Source: UBA6136 sp044237765 (GTDB lineage Bacteria; Pseudomonadota; Gammaproteobacteria; Methylococcales; Methylococcaceae). From it: 64,000 bases of DNA. This document shows positions 1-9,662 of the stretch, one piece after another (the first letter of the stretch is position 1; every line of letters begins with the position of its first letter). The position numbers and the translations under genes are program-made. The notes below the pieces were generated by a model. That model saw only the letters and a list, made by a program, of their open reading frames with translations, ran no database searches and was not told the DNA's origin. The DNA is taken from positions 8,390 to 72,389 of the forward strand of contig JBIIEQ010000006.1 of assembly GCA_044237765.1 (NCBI GenBank). Direction: 5' to 3'.

Positions 1-412
1 TCCTCAAGAAAAAGCACTGAATAACCAGGCTGCACCCATACTCGTCTACCCCTTGGGAGAATTCCATCATGGGGTGCTCTGGTGTGGGTGATTTGGGAAT
101 CTCATACAGGATCTTTCCGGACAAGGGCAAACTGCATGGGTACTGCAGAAGTTCACCTATAAAAAAAGGGGGCCGGGGCCAGCGCTGTCCTGATCGTCTA
201 ATGCAACGTAAGCGACCAGCTATCCCACTGTTCGTTCATACCAGCCCAACGTTACCCCCCTCAGGGTCATCATTATGTCCTGGCCACACTCTGGAAGAGT
301 TGGGATTGGCGTTGGAACGGGTGAGCCTTCAATTACCAGAAGAATGGCCTCATCGATACCTCTTTGGTGAGCTGAAACCTGCAGCTGGTCTTTGTGTCAT
401 CGCATAGCCCAT
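1..412. repeat. Direct repeat copy A (cut by window edge)
   Basis: This segment matches 1807-2217 over roughly 410 bp with scattered substitutions and small indels. It holds the last ~25 codons of the exported protein gene at 333-1694 (minus strand) plus about 330 bp of its downstream flank. The plus-strand reading frame at 69-407 is not convincing: it runs through the antisense of the real gene and differs in frame from copy B. The part below 333 shows no gene I recognise. Confidence 0.85.
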
Positions 413-1694
413 CAGAACCCCATCCTTTAAAGGTTTTCCCTGGTTCAGGTACCGCAGTGATCTCGTAAATAGTATCTTTCAATCCACTCCCTGTGCATCT
501 GGTGAAACTTACATCGTTATAACTATATGCCTGGCACTGCGTCCCAGCTGGCACAGTGACAGAACCAGGGCCGGATATTTCTAAACGAACCGTGTAAGTT
601 ACGCTCGGGTCACCTTTAATATAGTCAGAGCATGGTGGAGCGGATTTGATTTCCAGAAGACTTGGGGCGGCGGCGCCTGCGTCGAATGGGCTACCATCGG
701 TAGACCCTTGAATTAGGAGAACGGCGAGATTCTTGTCATACCACATACCCTCGAAGTATATCCATGAGTTATCGCTCCCGGTATTGCTGCGCCAAGAGCT
801 ATCCCGAAGCGTTTCTACTTGACCTGCCTTAACGCCTCCTTTTAGATCGTTGGCGCCAATATTTGCTAAACCAATACTCCATGAAGACCATTTGTCTGAG
901 GCGCATCTATTTAATCCCATAGCGGAGCAGGTTGTAATATTTGAGTCTCCCGTTTGGTATGCGCCATTGAATATTGGGTCAGACTCAATAGTAACATCGC
1001 TAAACTTTAGTGATTTTGCATTACTGCTCATGTAGTAATATAAGTAAGGCAAGGAGGCACTTGGGGCCGCGTAGTAATCTAAATAGCACGATTGCCTAGA
1101 TGGGAGAGCCAGTTTCTTGGTCTTAAGATCATAATCCTTCAAGGTCCCAGTGTATGACAAACTCTGAGCGTAAACATCACCCTCGTACAGTCGAAGTTGG
1201 TTTGTGGCGTTGGTGATAATTACCTTATTCGTCGGAGTATCACCATCTGTATTCAAAGTTGCCCATGGTATGGGCTTCGGCATATCCTTCCCTTGCACCC
1301 CCACCCCAAACCCCACGATGCCTGTATCTGCGGCCGCCTGACCATTCAGCACGCCCTTTGACGCGCCAACCTCTGTCACCGTGAAGTGATTCACGCCGTA
1401 GACCTTCTGTTTTCCATTCTCTAGCCGGACCGTCAACCAACAGTCATCATCCTTTTTGGTGAACGTACAGATCGGTGCAGCAATCTTGAGTTTCGGATTA
1501 TTAGGCGTAACCCTTACTTTCAGGGGCTTTGTCAGCGGCGCACCGATGTAGTCGATATGCAGAGGTGCCCCCCTTGCGCCATTAATGAAGATCGTATCGC
1601 CTTCATCATGAAACCAGAAGTCACTGTTTTGAATGACAGCATTTGAGCTAGTCGCCCACAAGAACAGGGCGATCGTGGACATGTAGCGAAACAT
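333..1694 (-). CDS. Exported protein with C-terminal bacterial-repeat domain (paralog A)
   Basis: Encodes 453 residues. The start is chosen for a signal peptide (about residues 1-19, hydrophobic core ending SSNA) and a GGAG nine bases upstream. The mature N-terminus carries the block NSDFWFHDEGDTIFING, shared with the paralog at 8166-9650. The last ~85 residues look like the Cys-containing bacterial repeat (InlB-B-like) domain: GPGSVTVPAGTQC, then YEITAVPEPGKTFKGW, ending in aromatic residues. Cysteines occur in pairs, as expected for a disulfide-stabilised exoprotein. No catalytic motif is visible, and the middle is unrecognised. A surface or secreted role is inferred only from the signal peptide and domain. 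The 3' end lies inside a direct repeat, so the locus has been duplicated. Confidence 0.75.
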   Translation of the reverse strand: MFRYMSTIALFLWATSSNAVIQNSDFWFHDEGDTIFINGARGAPLHIDYIGAPLTKPLKVRVTPNNPKLKIAAPICTFTKKDDDCWLTVRLENGKQKVYGVNHFTVTEVGASKGVLNGQAAADTGIVGFGVGVQGKDMPKPIPWATLNTDGDTPTNKVIITNATNQLRLYEGDVYAQSLSYTGTLKDYDLKTKKLALPSRQSCYLDYYAAPSASLPYLYYYMSSNAKSLKFSDVTIESDPIFNGAYQTGDSNITTCSAMGLNRCASDKWSSWSIGLANIGANDLKGGVKAGQVETLRDSSWRSNTGSDNSWIYFEGMWYDKNLAVLLIQGSTDGSPFDAGAAAPSLLEIKSAPPCSDYIKGDPSVTYTVRLEISGPGSVTVPAGTQCQAYSYNDVSFTRCTGSGLKDTIYEITAVPEPGKTFKGWGSDGLCDDTKTSCRFQLTKEVSMRPFFW

Positions 1695-1806
1695 CGGGGG
1701 TACTCCAGTGATCCTGTGGGGAAACGTAATGGTTTTGACCGAGGCTAACAGAAAAGATTTTTAGATACTACCTCCAGCAGCTAAGAGGTCAGCCATCCTT
1801 GGGTCT

Positions 1807-2217
1807 TCCTCAAGAAAAAGCGCTGAATAACCATGCTGCACCCATACTCGTCTACCGCTTGGGAGAATTCCATCATGGAGTCTCTGGTGTGAGTGATTTG
1901 GGAAATCTCATACAGGATCTTTCCGGACAAGGGCAAACTGCTTGGGTACTGCAGAAGTTCACCTATAAAAAAAAGGGGGCCGGGGCCAGCTGTCCTGATC
2001 GTCTAATGCAACGTAAGCGACCAGCTGTCTCACTTTTCGTTCATACCAGCCCAACGTTACCCCACTCAGGGTCATCATTATGTCCTGGCCACACTCTGTA
2101 AGGGTTGGGATTGGCGTTGGAACGGGTGAGCCTTCAATTACCAGAAGAATGGCCTCATCGATACTTCTTTGGTGAGCTGAAACCTCTAGGTGGTGTTTGT
2201 GTCATCGCATAGCCCAT
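1807..2217. repeat. Direct repeat copy B
   Basis: Near-identical to 1-412. It sits just upstream of paralog A and carries the 3' stub of another family member (2138-2215) plus that gene's downstream flank. The frame at 1799-2101 would need a TTG start and is probably not a gene. The arrangement is what remains after a tandem duplication of the gene with its flank, followed by loss of most of one copy. Confidence 0.85.
2138..2215 (-). pseudogene. 3' stub of a third exported-protein paralog
   Basis: Read on the minus strand, this encodes the same C-terminus as paralog A (RFQLTKEVSMRPFFW then TAA), preceded by GLCDD. An in-frame TAG replaces a Ser-Cys pair of the intact gene. Upstream (2216-2394) the homology stops, so only the tail survives. 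It is a remnant and is not expected to be expressed. Confidence 0.75.
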
Positions 2218-2394
2218 CGGGGCACTATCCCCTTCAATCCGGAACCCTCAAGTCTGTCCCACCGGATCTATCTCACCACGCCATCCCGCCTTTAGTAGCG
2301 CTTGTAAAAAAAGAGGGGGCGTCATGCGATACTGAAAAAGTTTAGGTGTGACACCGGCTTAAAGGCTTGCATTGAGAAGTCAGTCACAGGCTGT

Positions 2395-3168
2395 TCAAGG
2401 GATGAAATACATCAGGTTTGGCAATAAAAAGCCCTTATTGAGTGACCCAAAAGACATGTCACTGACCTGATCACCTATGCTCTCGATGATGGTGTAGCCC
2501 TCACCCTCCAATTGACGGCGCACCTTGGCCTTGAAGCTGGCGGCGGTGGATTCCCTATCCTCTGGGGATTTAAGAATCAGTTGGTAACCATCCAGCATGC
2601 CTCGTTGAGCCAGGCATTGTGTTGTTTCAAATTGCAAGGCCGTTGATCGGCCGCTCAATAAAACCATACTCACCCCACGTTGACGTAACCAGTGAAACAA
2701 CTCCAATACCGGGGTAATGGGAGTCTGACCGCAACGCGAGGTGAAGGCATTCCAATGGTCCTGATTGAAGGAGAAGGGAGGTATCTCGTTGGCGTAATAG
2801 TCGAAATTGCTCAGCAGCGTTTCATCGATGTCGAACAGCACAATGCCCTTGCATTGTCTTTTGGAACGTGGGCAATATCTGGAAAGCCACTGCCGAGCCC
2901 ATTGTTGAGCGGCGAATGCAATATCGGCCTGATCCTTCAGTGCGCGTCCGGACTGGTAATAAGCATAAACCTCATTGGCCAGACCGGGGCCTGCAAAATA
3001 ATGCCCTTGCGCCACCATAGGCGGCAGGTTTTGTGTGGTTCCAGCAAGTGGCCGCCGTTTAGCGATGGGACCTGGGTTGATTGGTACCACCTCAGCAAAC
3101 GTGCATTGAGATACTACGAGGCAGGCTAATAGAAATATTCTAAAAACAACAAGACGGGTGACTTTCAT
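2395..3168 (-). CDS. Secreted HAD-superfamily acid phosphatase (class B / subfamily IIIB-like)
   Basis: Encodes 257 residues from the ATG at 3168, which has GGAGAA just upstream and starts a clear signal peptide (MKVTRLVVFRIFLLACLVVS). A longer frame opens at 3303 but would overlap the upstream gene and bury the signal peptide. The HAD motif I is FDIDETLLSN (nucleophile and acid/base aspartates). Motif II is around VSMVLLSGRS. A late GDQVSD matches the acidic motif IV. Such enzymes hydrolyse phosphomonoesters in the periplasm or on the cell surface. It lies 94 bp downstream of the RCC1-repeat gene on the same strand. Family assignment is good; the substrate is unknown. Confidence 0.8.
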   Translation of the reverse strand: MKVTRLVVFRIFLLACLVVSQCTFAEVVPINPGPIAKRRPLAGTTQNLPPMVAQGHYFAGPGLANEVYAYYQSGRALKDQADIAFAAQQWARQWLSRYCPRSKRQCKGIVLFDIDETLLSNFDYYANEIPPFSFNQDHWNAFTSRCGQTPITPVLELFHWLRQRGVSMVLLSGRSTALQFETTQCLAQRGMLDGYQLILKSPEDRESTAASFKAKVRRQLEGEGYTIIESIGDQVSDMSFGSLNKGFLLPNLMYFIP

Positions 3169-3262
3169 GGATTTCTCCATATAAGGGGCTTGTAAAAAAC
3201 TCAAAGACAATCGCAATAGCCTGCCTCGCAGGCACATCCCTGTATCATTGCGTATCGACAGG

Positions 3263-6200
3263 CTATTGACCACTGTCTGGAAGGCGAACTTCTCGAACAT
3301 CAATTGGCGGATACTCCGGCCGCGGTATCAGCTCACGGATAGTTTTGTCCATATCTGCACCACAAATAGTAGGTATTGACACTCCATCGACCAGCTTTGC
3401 ACCAATACGCATGCTAAAAAAACCTGGCTGTCCTGTGTTGCTGGTTAGGCGATTCTTACATTTACGGTCATTTACATTGACGACTGGCATGTGGTACATG
3501 GGGCCTTCAGTCCAGGGTTTAAAATCACTCAGATAATGATTCTTATATTTTTGGTATGCGTAAAGCGGGCCATCCCATTCAACATATTTCTCCATAATCC
3601 ACTTGCCAACGGTTTTTTCATATAATCTATATCGTTTGGTTTCCAGGGGAGATATGCCGATCCCTATGCATCTTCCATCTGCATTATAACCAGAGCAGTT
3701 TATCGGGCCCACATTTCTTTCTCCACTATATCTAACGATCATCGCAGCCATCTCTTCAGTACTACAGACCTTACCAGACAGCTTTAATACTTCTCTTTTA
3801 TCCTGCTCCAAAGATGGGTGGTACCAACCACCTTTGTTAATCGCGCTGGCAACAAAACAGTGGAACTTGACCTGATAAGAGCCTCGATCTATGTCAGCCC
3901 CACCCCCTTCAGTTTTCGACCGCGCATCAAAAGTGTAAGAGTAATTGCCACTCATCCAGAAAGATGTCCCTTCAAAACCTGAAAAAAGATTAGGTCGAGG
4001 TCCGGGGACTATTTCATATTGACCAGTACCGATTTCTCTGACCTTACATTTACCACTGGCATCACGCTGACATGCCTCCTGGGTCATATCCTCGAGTTGT
4101 GACATTCTTTCCAGCACATCCTCGTCCTGATTATTTTTAGACTTGCCTCTAATTAATTCTCTAGTTCTAAATGCATCCTGCCAAGCTAACCCATTAGAGT
4201 GCCAGACACCTTCTTCAAAACTCCCCTCATTAAAATAATAAAGAGCTGCGTCAGTAAAGTGAGGGAATGGTGGTGGTGACTTTTTTAAGACAAATGGTGA
4301 AGCATAACCTACTTTGTCAAATTCATTCCGCCACCCATATACAGCGCCATTTTGAGCAGGAACATGTCTCATCCATAGCCAATTTCTCTCCCCTCCCTCT
4401 TCAAGGCCCACCTGCTTGGCAGTAAGGGATAGCACAACCTGTTCATCGCTGTAGGCACCGCTCAGTTCTTCGACTTGATTCACCATGTCTATATATGCCT
4501 GCTTGATGCGCTGACGGTTTTCGGCACAGACCTGCGCGACTTCTGGCCAACGCGGGCTATAGCCAGTCTCACCCGGTTTAAGCTGTGCCTGCTGGTCAGC
4601 ATAAAGACAAAATCCTAGCCCATTACTAACCGGATTAAAGTCAATGGCAGGGGCCCCATCAAGCCGCGCGACCGTTAAGGCGTCATAGGCTTCATGCATC
4701 CCCAAGTCCAACTCCATGTTGAGAATTTCACCCTGCATCAATAATGCGCCACGCAATACCCGATAGGCATATTTATAGATAGCCCGATCATCGAAAAGAT
4801 AGCCAGCACCGTCTTTCAGCATGGATTGCTTCCATTCTCCATAACCTTTTTCAAAGCAGGCGAGTAGCGGAGAGGACTGCCCACTCTCGCTTAACAAGGA
4901 ATTAACTAGATTGCTCCGTGCCGTCTTGAGTTGACCTAGATATTTTGATTTGAAAGCCAACAGTTCCTGCGTCGGAAATGGCACTCTGGATTTAGTCTCA
5001 ATCGCCTGCGTCAGGCTAGCCTCCTGTTTTTTCAATAATTTCAAATAGGCTGCTCTTGCACCGGACTTCTCCCCACCCGCTTCACCATCCAAAAGATTAT
5101 ATGCATTGGTGTAGTCCCTGAGCTGAGCATCACACCATGCCGTCACCACCTTGAGTTGCGTATTGTTAATTTGACGATTGGCTTCGTCTACACCTTTTTC
5201 AATATTCTTAATGTCAACCTGAATATCTTTAAGTAACTCATAGGTCCTATCGGGTTTTTCTGGCAAGAACCAACCGAGGAACATGTTTACAAACAACGTA
5301 GCCACTTGTATCTGGGCACCTTTTGTCTCCCAAGTAGGCTTGTTGTCTAGGATCTTTCCCGTGTTTACTATCCCACTTTCCAAAAAGGCAGATACCCCTT
5401 GAAATATTGCGAGGAAGGCTAATTGCGGCCGTACCAGACCGTCTTCCTGATAGGCTTGACGGCTGGCCACTATATCCTGGGGATAAAACACATCATTGCT
5501 TGCAAAGCTGCCTCGACATTTCAGCCGATTATCGCCACGCAGAATCCCGCAAGTTTGCGCTCCACCCGCTGCAATCGAAAGAAAATTGGCCATGCCGACA
5601 TGGGTTTGACCATATTGATTTCGCCCCCAACATACGGTCGTCCGATCTGGCTTTAGCCCACAGGTATGCCAGTCACCGGCAATGATGTCGATGAAACGAT
5701 CCGAAGGGGGTGCTGCCTCACCAAATAAACCATTTCCCCAACAAAAAGCCCGGCCATCTGAGGCCCGTAGTACACACGCATGGAGTTGACCCGTCGCTAC
5801 CCTAGCGATGGGCTCTGAGATTTTTTGTGCATAGCTGGTGAATCCTTCCTCACCCCAACACAGTAACTGCTTGCGTGTATTAATGGCACAGGTATGGTCA
5901 CCCCGGGCATCGAGTTGGGTATATCGATCTGTGGGGATATTGAGCTCACCGTTACTGTTATCGCCCCAGCATTCCATGCGCTTGTCCAGGCGAATCGCAC
6001 AGGTATGATCGTCACCGGAAGCCACCGCGAGATAGCGGCCCTTGCCGAGTCCCACCCCTGGCAGTGCCTCAGGAAGTCCCCAACACCTTAAGCGTCTATC
6101 CCTCCTCAAGGCACAGCCGTGGTGCTCTCCCATGCTAACCTGTTGGTAAGTTCCGATCGGTGGGCTCGCCTGGCCATAATTATTCAAGCCCCAGCACAAC

Positions 6201-6499
6201 AGTTGATGGCTACCCTTAAGAATGGCACAAGTGGCCGATCCTCCGGCATCCACCGTGCTAAAGCGCTGTTCAGTAAGGATGGGGACATCAGGCAACTCGT
6301 CCTCACCCATCATGCTAGCCGCACGATTGGATGTTGGTACCGCCTGTGGCGATGGATTGGGTGCAGTAACCGCATTGGCATTCTGCTCTTCTCCAAATCC
6401 CAGTCCGGCTGCAATCGGATGAGCGGCAGCTTGGCCATCGGGAACACCCAGCCCAACCAGCACGGTAAGAGCCGCTGTAAACAACGCTCGGCTAATCAT
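3263..6499 (-). CDS. Large secreted RCC1-repeat protein
   Basis: Encodes 1078 residues with a signal peptide (about 1-25, ending DGQAAA). From roughly residue 85 to 345 there are about seven RCC1-type blade repeats of the form C-A/G-[hydrophobic]-x(n)-C-W-G-x-N-x-x-G, for example HTCAIRLDKRMECWG and HTCGLKPDRTTVCWG. These predict a beta-propeller in which each repeat has two cysteines. The remaining ~700 residues are unrecognised. They are rich in Lys, Glu and aromatic residues, with a helical stretch (about 400-470) that could be coiled, and several scattered cysteines. No enzymatic motif is seen. RCC1 propellers are usually protein-binding, so an exported binding or adhesin-like role is possible but unproven. 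Confidence 0.75.
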   Translation of the reverse strand: MISRALFTAALTVLVGLGVPDGQAAAHPIAAGLGFGEEQNANAVTAPNPSPQAVPTSNRAASMMGEDELPDVPILTEQRFSTVDAGGSATCAILKGSHQLLCWGLNNYGQASPPIGTYQQVSMGEHHGCALRRDRRLRCWGLPEALPGVGLGKGRYLAVASGDDHTCAIRLDKRMECWGDNSNGELNIPTDRYTQLDARGDHTCAINTRKQLLCWGEEGFTSYAQKISEPIARVATGQLHACVLRASDGRAFCWGNGLFGEAAPPSDRFIDIIAGDWHTCGLKPDRTTVCWGRNQYGQTHVGMANFLSIAAGGAQTCGILRGDNRLKCRGSFASNDVFYPQDIVASRQAYQEDGLVRPQLAFLAIFQGVSAFLESGIVNTGKILDNKPTWETKGAQIQVATLFVNMFLGWFLPEKPDRTYELLKDIQVDIKNIEKGVDEANRQINNTQLKVVTAWCDAQLRDYTNAYNLLDGEAGGEKSGARAAYLKLLKKQEASLTQAIETKSRVPFPTQELLAFKSKYLGQLKTARSNLVNSLLSESGQSSPLLACFEKGYGEWKQSMLKDGAGYLFDDRAIYKYAYRVLRGALLMQGEILNMELDLGMHEAYDALTVARLDGAPAIDFNPVSNGLGFCLYADQQAQLKPGETGYSPRWPEVAQVCAENRQRIKQAYIDMVNQVEELSGAYSDEQVVLSLTAKQVGLEEGGERNWLWMRHVPAQNGAVYGWRNEFDKVGYASPFVLKKSPPPFPHFTDAALYYFNEGSFEEGVWHSNGLAWQDAFRTRELIRGKSKNNQDEDVLERMSQLEDMTQEACQRDASGKCKVREIGTGQYEIVPGPRPNLFSGFEGTSFWMSGNYSYTFDARSKTEGGGADIDRGSYQVKFHCFVASAINKGGWYHPSLEQDKREVLKLSGKVCSTEEMAAMIVRYSGERNVGPINCSGYNADGRCIGIGISPLETKRYRLYEKTVGKWIMEKYVEWDGPLYAYQKYKNHYLSDFKPWTEGPMYHMPVVNVNDRKCKNRLTSNTGQPGFFSMRIGAKLVDGVSIPTICGADMDKTIRELIPRPEYPPIDVREVRLPDSGQ

Positions 6500-6721
6500 A
6501 TATTTGCCATCATTCTAGTCAACCATGCTTTCGGGAAGTACATGCTTGTTTATCAATAGGACAACAACCGCCTTGCTATGGACTTGAACAGGTTAGGCGA
6601 GATTAAAGTTCTTCATGCAGAATCGCCGAATAAACCCTTCATTGTAGGCCTAGCATCGCGGGGCTGGAGTTTTTCACCGCATTAATATACATAAGCCTCT
6701 CACCATCAACATGCATAATTG

Positions 6722-7237
6722 TCATTGTATTTTTTGCGCGTCATTTACGAACTTCCTGAGATTTTTTGCGTTAGCCTTATCTGTCGAAGTCAGCTTTGCG
6801 CACTGAATGACAGACAAGTCAGCCTTGCTGGGAATATATGAAAGCTTTCCTTCACTAATATACTGAGTAAGTATTATTGAAGAACCTGTCATGGTGACGG
6901 GATCAATTGTAGTATACCTTTCAGTGTAGCCATAGATAGTTGGGTAACCTAACTCTTCATATTTTGATGAGCCCGTAGACGATATCTCTATTACACCATT
7001 CTCGGAGATCATTGACCCAAAAGACGGAAAGCAATCTCGATATCCGTCGCCCTCCATCAGACAGGTCATGCCTGCCAATGAGGCTTCATTGCCCCTGATG
7101 GAATTGATGCGATATTCAAGATAGAACCTCCCAACGTTGGCAGTCGCATTCATGCATATACGACCAGCATCAGAATGGGCATGCAATGGAATCAAGGTCA
7201 GAAATAGCCAAGACATAATAAGCTGTTTTTTACTCAC
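6722..7237 (-). CDS. Small secreted protein of unknown function
   Basis: Encodes 171 residues from a GTG start at 7237 with a strong GGAGG upstream. The signal peptide ends about HAHSDA. The mature part contains four cysteines and no motif I recognise. It precedes the RCC1-repeat gene in the same direction, separated by ~220 bp that should hold the latter's promoter. Its 5' side abuts the IS200 remnant, so it may have lost its original neighbours. Confidence 0.6.
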   Translation of the reverse strand: MSKKQLIMSWLFLTLIPLHAHSDAGRICMNATANVGRFYLEYRINSIRGNEASLAGMTCLMEGDGYRDCFPSFGSMISENGVIEISSTGSSKYEELGYPTIYGYTERYTTIDPVTMTGSSIILTQYISEGKLSYIPSKADLSVIQCAKLTSTDKANAKNLRKFVNDAQKIQ

Positions 7238-7334
7238 GATAATCCTCCATATTGATAGATACCTTCAGTACGGGCTTAATTGACTACGTAATAACCTATA
7301 ACGCAGTCTCCATTCCACCCATTAAGTCACCAGC

Positions 7335-7985
7335 AAAAATCCCCCCGCCAAAGCCGGGGGCTTTCATTTGCGAGCCGCTCGCAGCGGGAACGCGGAGTCG
7401 CTGACGCGACCCCCCTGCTCTTGAGCCACCTAATGGTAGCAGAGCAGTTCCACAGTGTTGGCTGATCCAAGCGGGCCCTTCTTTCTGATCATGAAAACGG
7501 CGATTTATCGCCTCATCTCGTCCGACCGTCGAGATCAAGTACCCACGGGCGCAGAAGCGCTGCGCCCACAAAGTTACGCTTTCTCTTTCCGTAGACTCGG
7601 ACTAGGTAAATCGTGCTCTTTCCTTTGATGAACCCAACCACATACGACAGCGCAAACTTCGGCGGTATTGCAATCAGCATAGGCACATGATCAGGCATGA
7701 AGTGCCCTTCCAAGATACGAATCTCTCACTATTTGCTCAGCTAACCTTTCGAAATACCTCACCCAGATGGTGCCATAACGGCCCCTACAGGGCCTTGCAA
7801 CGACATTTTGGGATAAAGGCAACGTGATTTTTGAATTGCCCTCGAGAGTGACTGAGGCTTTTTGCCCCGTCCATCGGGATTCTCCTAGGCTATGTGCTTG
7901 GCGGCTCATAATGTAGATTTTTCCGGATGGACTCCCCGAAATGTCAACCTTTTGCTGTCTCCCCGGCAGAGCCGGGGATCTCCCA
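7335..7985 (-). mobile_element. Decayed IS200/IS605-type element
   Basis: The ends are marked by GC-rich hairpins typical of this family. At 7960-7978 an 8-bp stem (TCCCCGGC/GCCGGGGA) has a 3-base loop. At 7342-7360 there is a C-rich/G-rich stem. Between them lies a TnpA-like sequence broken into three frames. No TnpB/IscB-type gene is present. The element sits directly after the 5' stub of an exported-protein paralog (7988-8119), so it probably inserted there. The exact boundaries are uncertain by tens of bases. Confidence 0.7.
7400..7909 (-). pseudogene. tnpA: Frameshifted IS200-type TnpA (Y1 transposase)
   Basis: Three overlapping minus-strand frames together reconstruct a Y1 (HUH) transposase. 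An N-terminal part contains CRGRYGTIWV. A middle part reads HFMPDHVPMLIAIPPK then VVGFIKGKS. A C-terminal part contains ARGYLISTVGRDE. In active relatives the middle motif is D-H-V-H-M, giving the H-x-H metal-binding pair. Here the second His is Pro, and the region expected to carry the catalytic Tyr reads INRRF. Frame breaks plus the lost HUH residue mean it is inactive. Confidence 0.75.
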
Positions 7986-7987
7986 TT

Positions 7988-8119
7988 TTAAGTTAATTCA
8001 AGACGGGTCCCGCCATCATCATGAAACCAGAAGTCAGAGTTCTGGATGAATGCCCCTACCATGGATGCATGAAACGTAAGAGCGGCTAAAATCGGCGTGC
8101 TTTTTGTGTTCATGGTCAT
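7988..8119 (-). pseudogene. 5' stub of an exported-protein paralog
   Basis: Starting at ATG 8119, 43 codons read a signal-peptide-like start (MTMNTKSTPILAALTF...) followed by IQNSDFWFHDDGGT, the same mature N-terminus as the two full paralogs. It then diverges into RLELT and stops where the IS200 remnant begins. The rest of the gene is absent on the far side of the element, so this is the head of a gene truncated by IS insertion and later deletion. Confidence 0.75.
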
Positions 8120-8165
8120 CCCGATAGTCTTTGTTTAGATTTTGAGAAAGCGGATTGCCAAGCCG

Positions 8166-9650
8166 TTACCAAAAGTATGGCTGAATGGTTACATCGCTAC
8201 TAAGTGGAATCCTGCAGGTAGGCTTTACATCATCGCATAGCCCTTTTGAATTCCATCCTTTAAAGGTTTTTCCCACTTCTGGAACCGCAGTGATCTCATA
8301 AATCTTATCTTTTATTCCACTGCCCGTACATCTTGTGAATTCTGACCTGGGAACCTTGACAATAACGCACTGCTTCCCTCCAGACATGGTGACAGAGCCA
8401 GGGCCGTATACGTCTGCTATTACTTTGTAAGTCACGCTCGGGTCACCTTTAAGATAATTAGAGCATGGAGGTGCTGATTGAATTTCTAGAACACTGGGTG
8501 CCGCTCCACTGGCACTCCATGCCTCACTTCCATCAGTAGATCCTTGCATATGAACGAGGGCCAGGTTCTCTGAATGCCACTTCTCTTTCCAATAGATATA
8601 ACCACCACTATCCCAAGAGTAGTCCTGCAGCACTTCAACTTGTCCCGCTTTGACACCGCCATCCATATCATTAGCGCCCAGATTTGCCAACCCCACTCGC
8701 CAGGAACCCCATTGATGGGATGCGCAGGACCTATTGCCAGTCGCAGAACAGTTTGAAATATTATTCCCAGTAATTCCAAGTCCGTTATAAATTGGGTTAT
8801 TTGGTTCCGTTACATCAGAAACAAGATTACTCTCCGCCGTATACCATATACCATTATAATTATTAGAACTGGTAACTTCAGTCGTCAATGAACTAATAAC
8901 ATCTCGGTCAAGGTAGCATGAGGCGTTCCCTTGCAGTGTAAAAACATCTGATGTTAAGTTGTATTCACGACTGGTTCCTTTAGTCTCGACCACGTCTGAA
9001 GATATTGAAGCGTAGCATAATATGTTCGCAGTGCCCTCCCCCTTATACTTATACCAAACCTCCGGACCATAATCACGCCCACTTGACCCGCACGCCGGAA
9101 AAGAAAAAAAGACCCCAACTGTAGCTGAATAGTCTCTTGCATATTTCGTGGCATTGGTGATTATGACTTTTTTCGTAAGTCCACCCCTATTGAAGCTAGC
9201 CGTCCAGTATGCAAATACTGGCTTCGGCATATCCTTCCCCTGCACGCCGACCCCGAAGCCAATACTGGGCGAATCCGTCTCGGAAGTTTGGGCGTTGAGT
9301 GGATCTATTGGTGATCCCACCTCGGTAACGTCGAATTGATTGATGCCATAGACCTTTTTCTTGGCGTTTGTCCAGTGCACCGTCAATCGGCAATCGTCAT
9401 CCTTTTTAGTGAAGGTACATACCGGTGGAGTGACCTTGAGGGCCGGGTTAGTGGGCGTGATCCGGACCTTCAGCGGTTTGGTCAGTGAGGGTCCGATGTA
9501 GTCGATGTGTAATGGAGCGCCCTTGGGGCCATTGATGAAAATGGTCTGGCCTTCATCATGAAACCAGAAGTCACTGTCCTGAGTGTCGGCTTTGGCTGTG
9601 ATGGCTAGGAGGCTTAACGTGACGATGGCAAGTAACTTGTCAGGTTGCAT
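8166..9650 (-). CDS. Exported protein with C-terminal bacterial-repeat domain (paralog B)
   Basis: Encodes 494 residues and is homologous to the protein at 333-1694 at both ends. It has a signal peptide to about residue 21 (ITAKA), then DSDFWFHDEGQTIFINGPKG, the block TKKDDDC, and a C-terminal repeat domain GPGSVTMSGGKQC ... VGKTFKGWNSKGLCDD. The middle is more divergent and longer than in paralog A. It follows the Gly-rich lipoprotein gene by 12 bases and is probably co-transcribed with it. No enzyme signature is visible; export and a surface role are inferred. Confidence 0.75.
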   Translation of the reverse strand: MQPDKLLAIVTLSLLAITAKADTQDSDFWFHDEGQTIFINGPKGAPLHIDYIGPSLTKPLKVRITPTNPALKVTPPVCTFTKKDDDCRLTVHWTNAKKKVYGINQFDVTEVGSPIDPLNAQTSETDSPSIGFGVGVQGKDMPKPVFAYWTASFNRGGLTKKVIITNATKYARDYSATVGVFFSFPACGSSGRDYGPEVWYKYKGEGTANILCYASISSDVVETKGTSREYNLTSDVFTLQGNASCYLDRDVISSLTTEVTSSNNYNGIWYTAESNLVSDVTEPNNPIYNGLGITGNNISNCSATGNRSCASHQWGSWRVGLANLGANDMDGGVKAGQVEVLQDYSWDSGGYIYWKEKWHSENLALVHMQGSTDGSEAWSASGAAPSVLEIQSAPPCSNYLKGDPSVTYKVIADVYGPGSVTMSGGKQCVIVKVPRSEFTRCTGSGIKDKIYEITAVPEVGKTFKGWNSKGLCDDVKPTCRIPLSSDVTIQPYFW

Positions 9651-9662
9651 AAGTTGCTCCCC

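Noticed and set aside
69..407. Plus-strand reading frame in repeat copy A (and 1799-2101 in copy B)
   Set aside because: The two frames differ between repeat copies, need weak starts, and in copy A overlap the antisense of a clear gene; the repeat looks like a gene's 3' flank.
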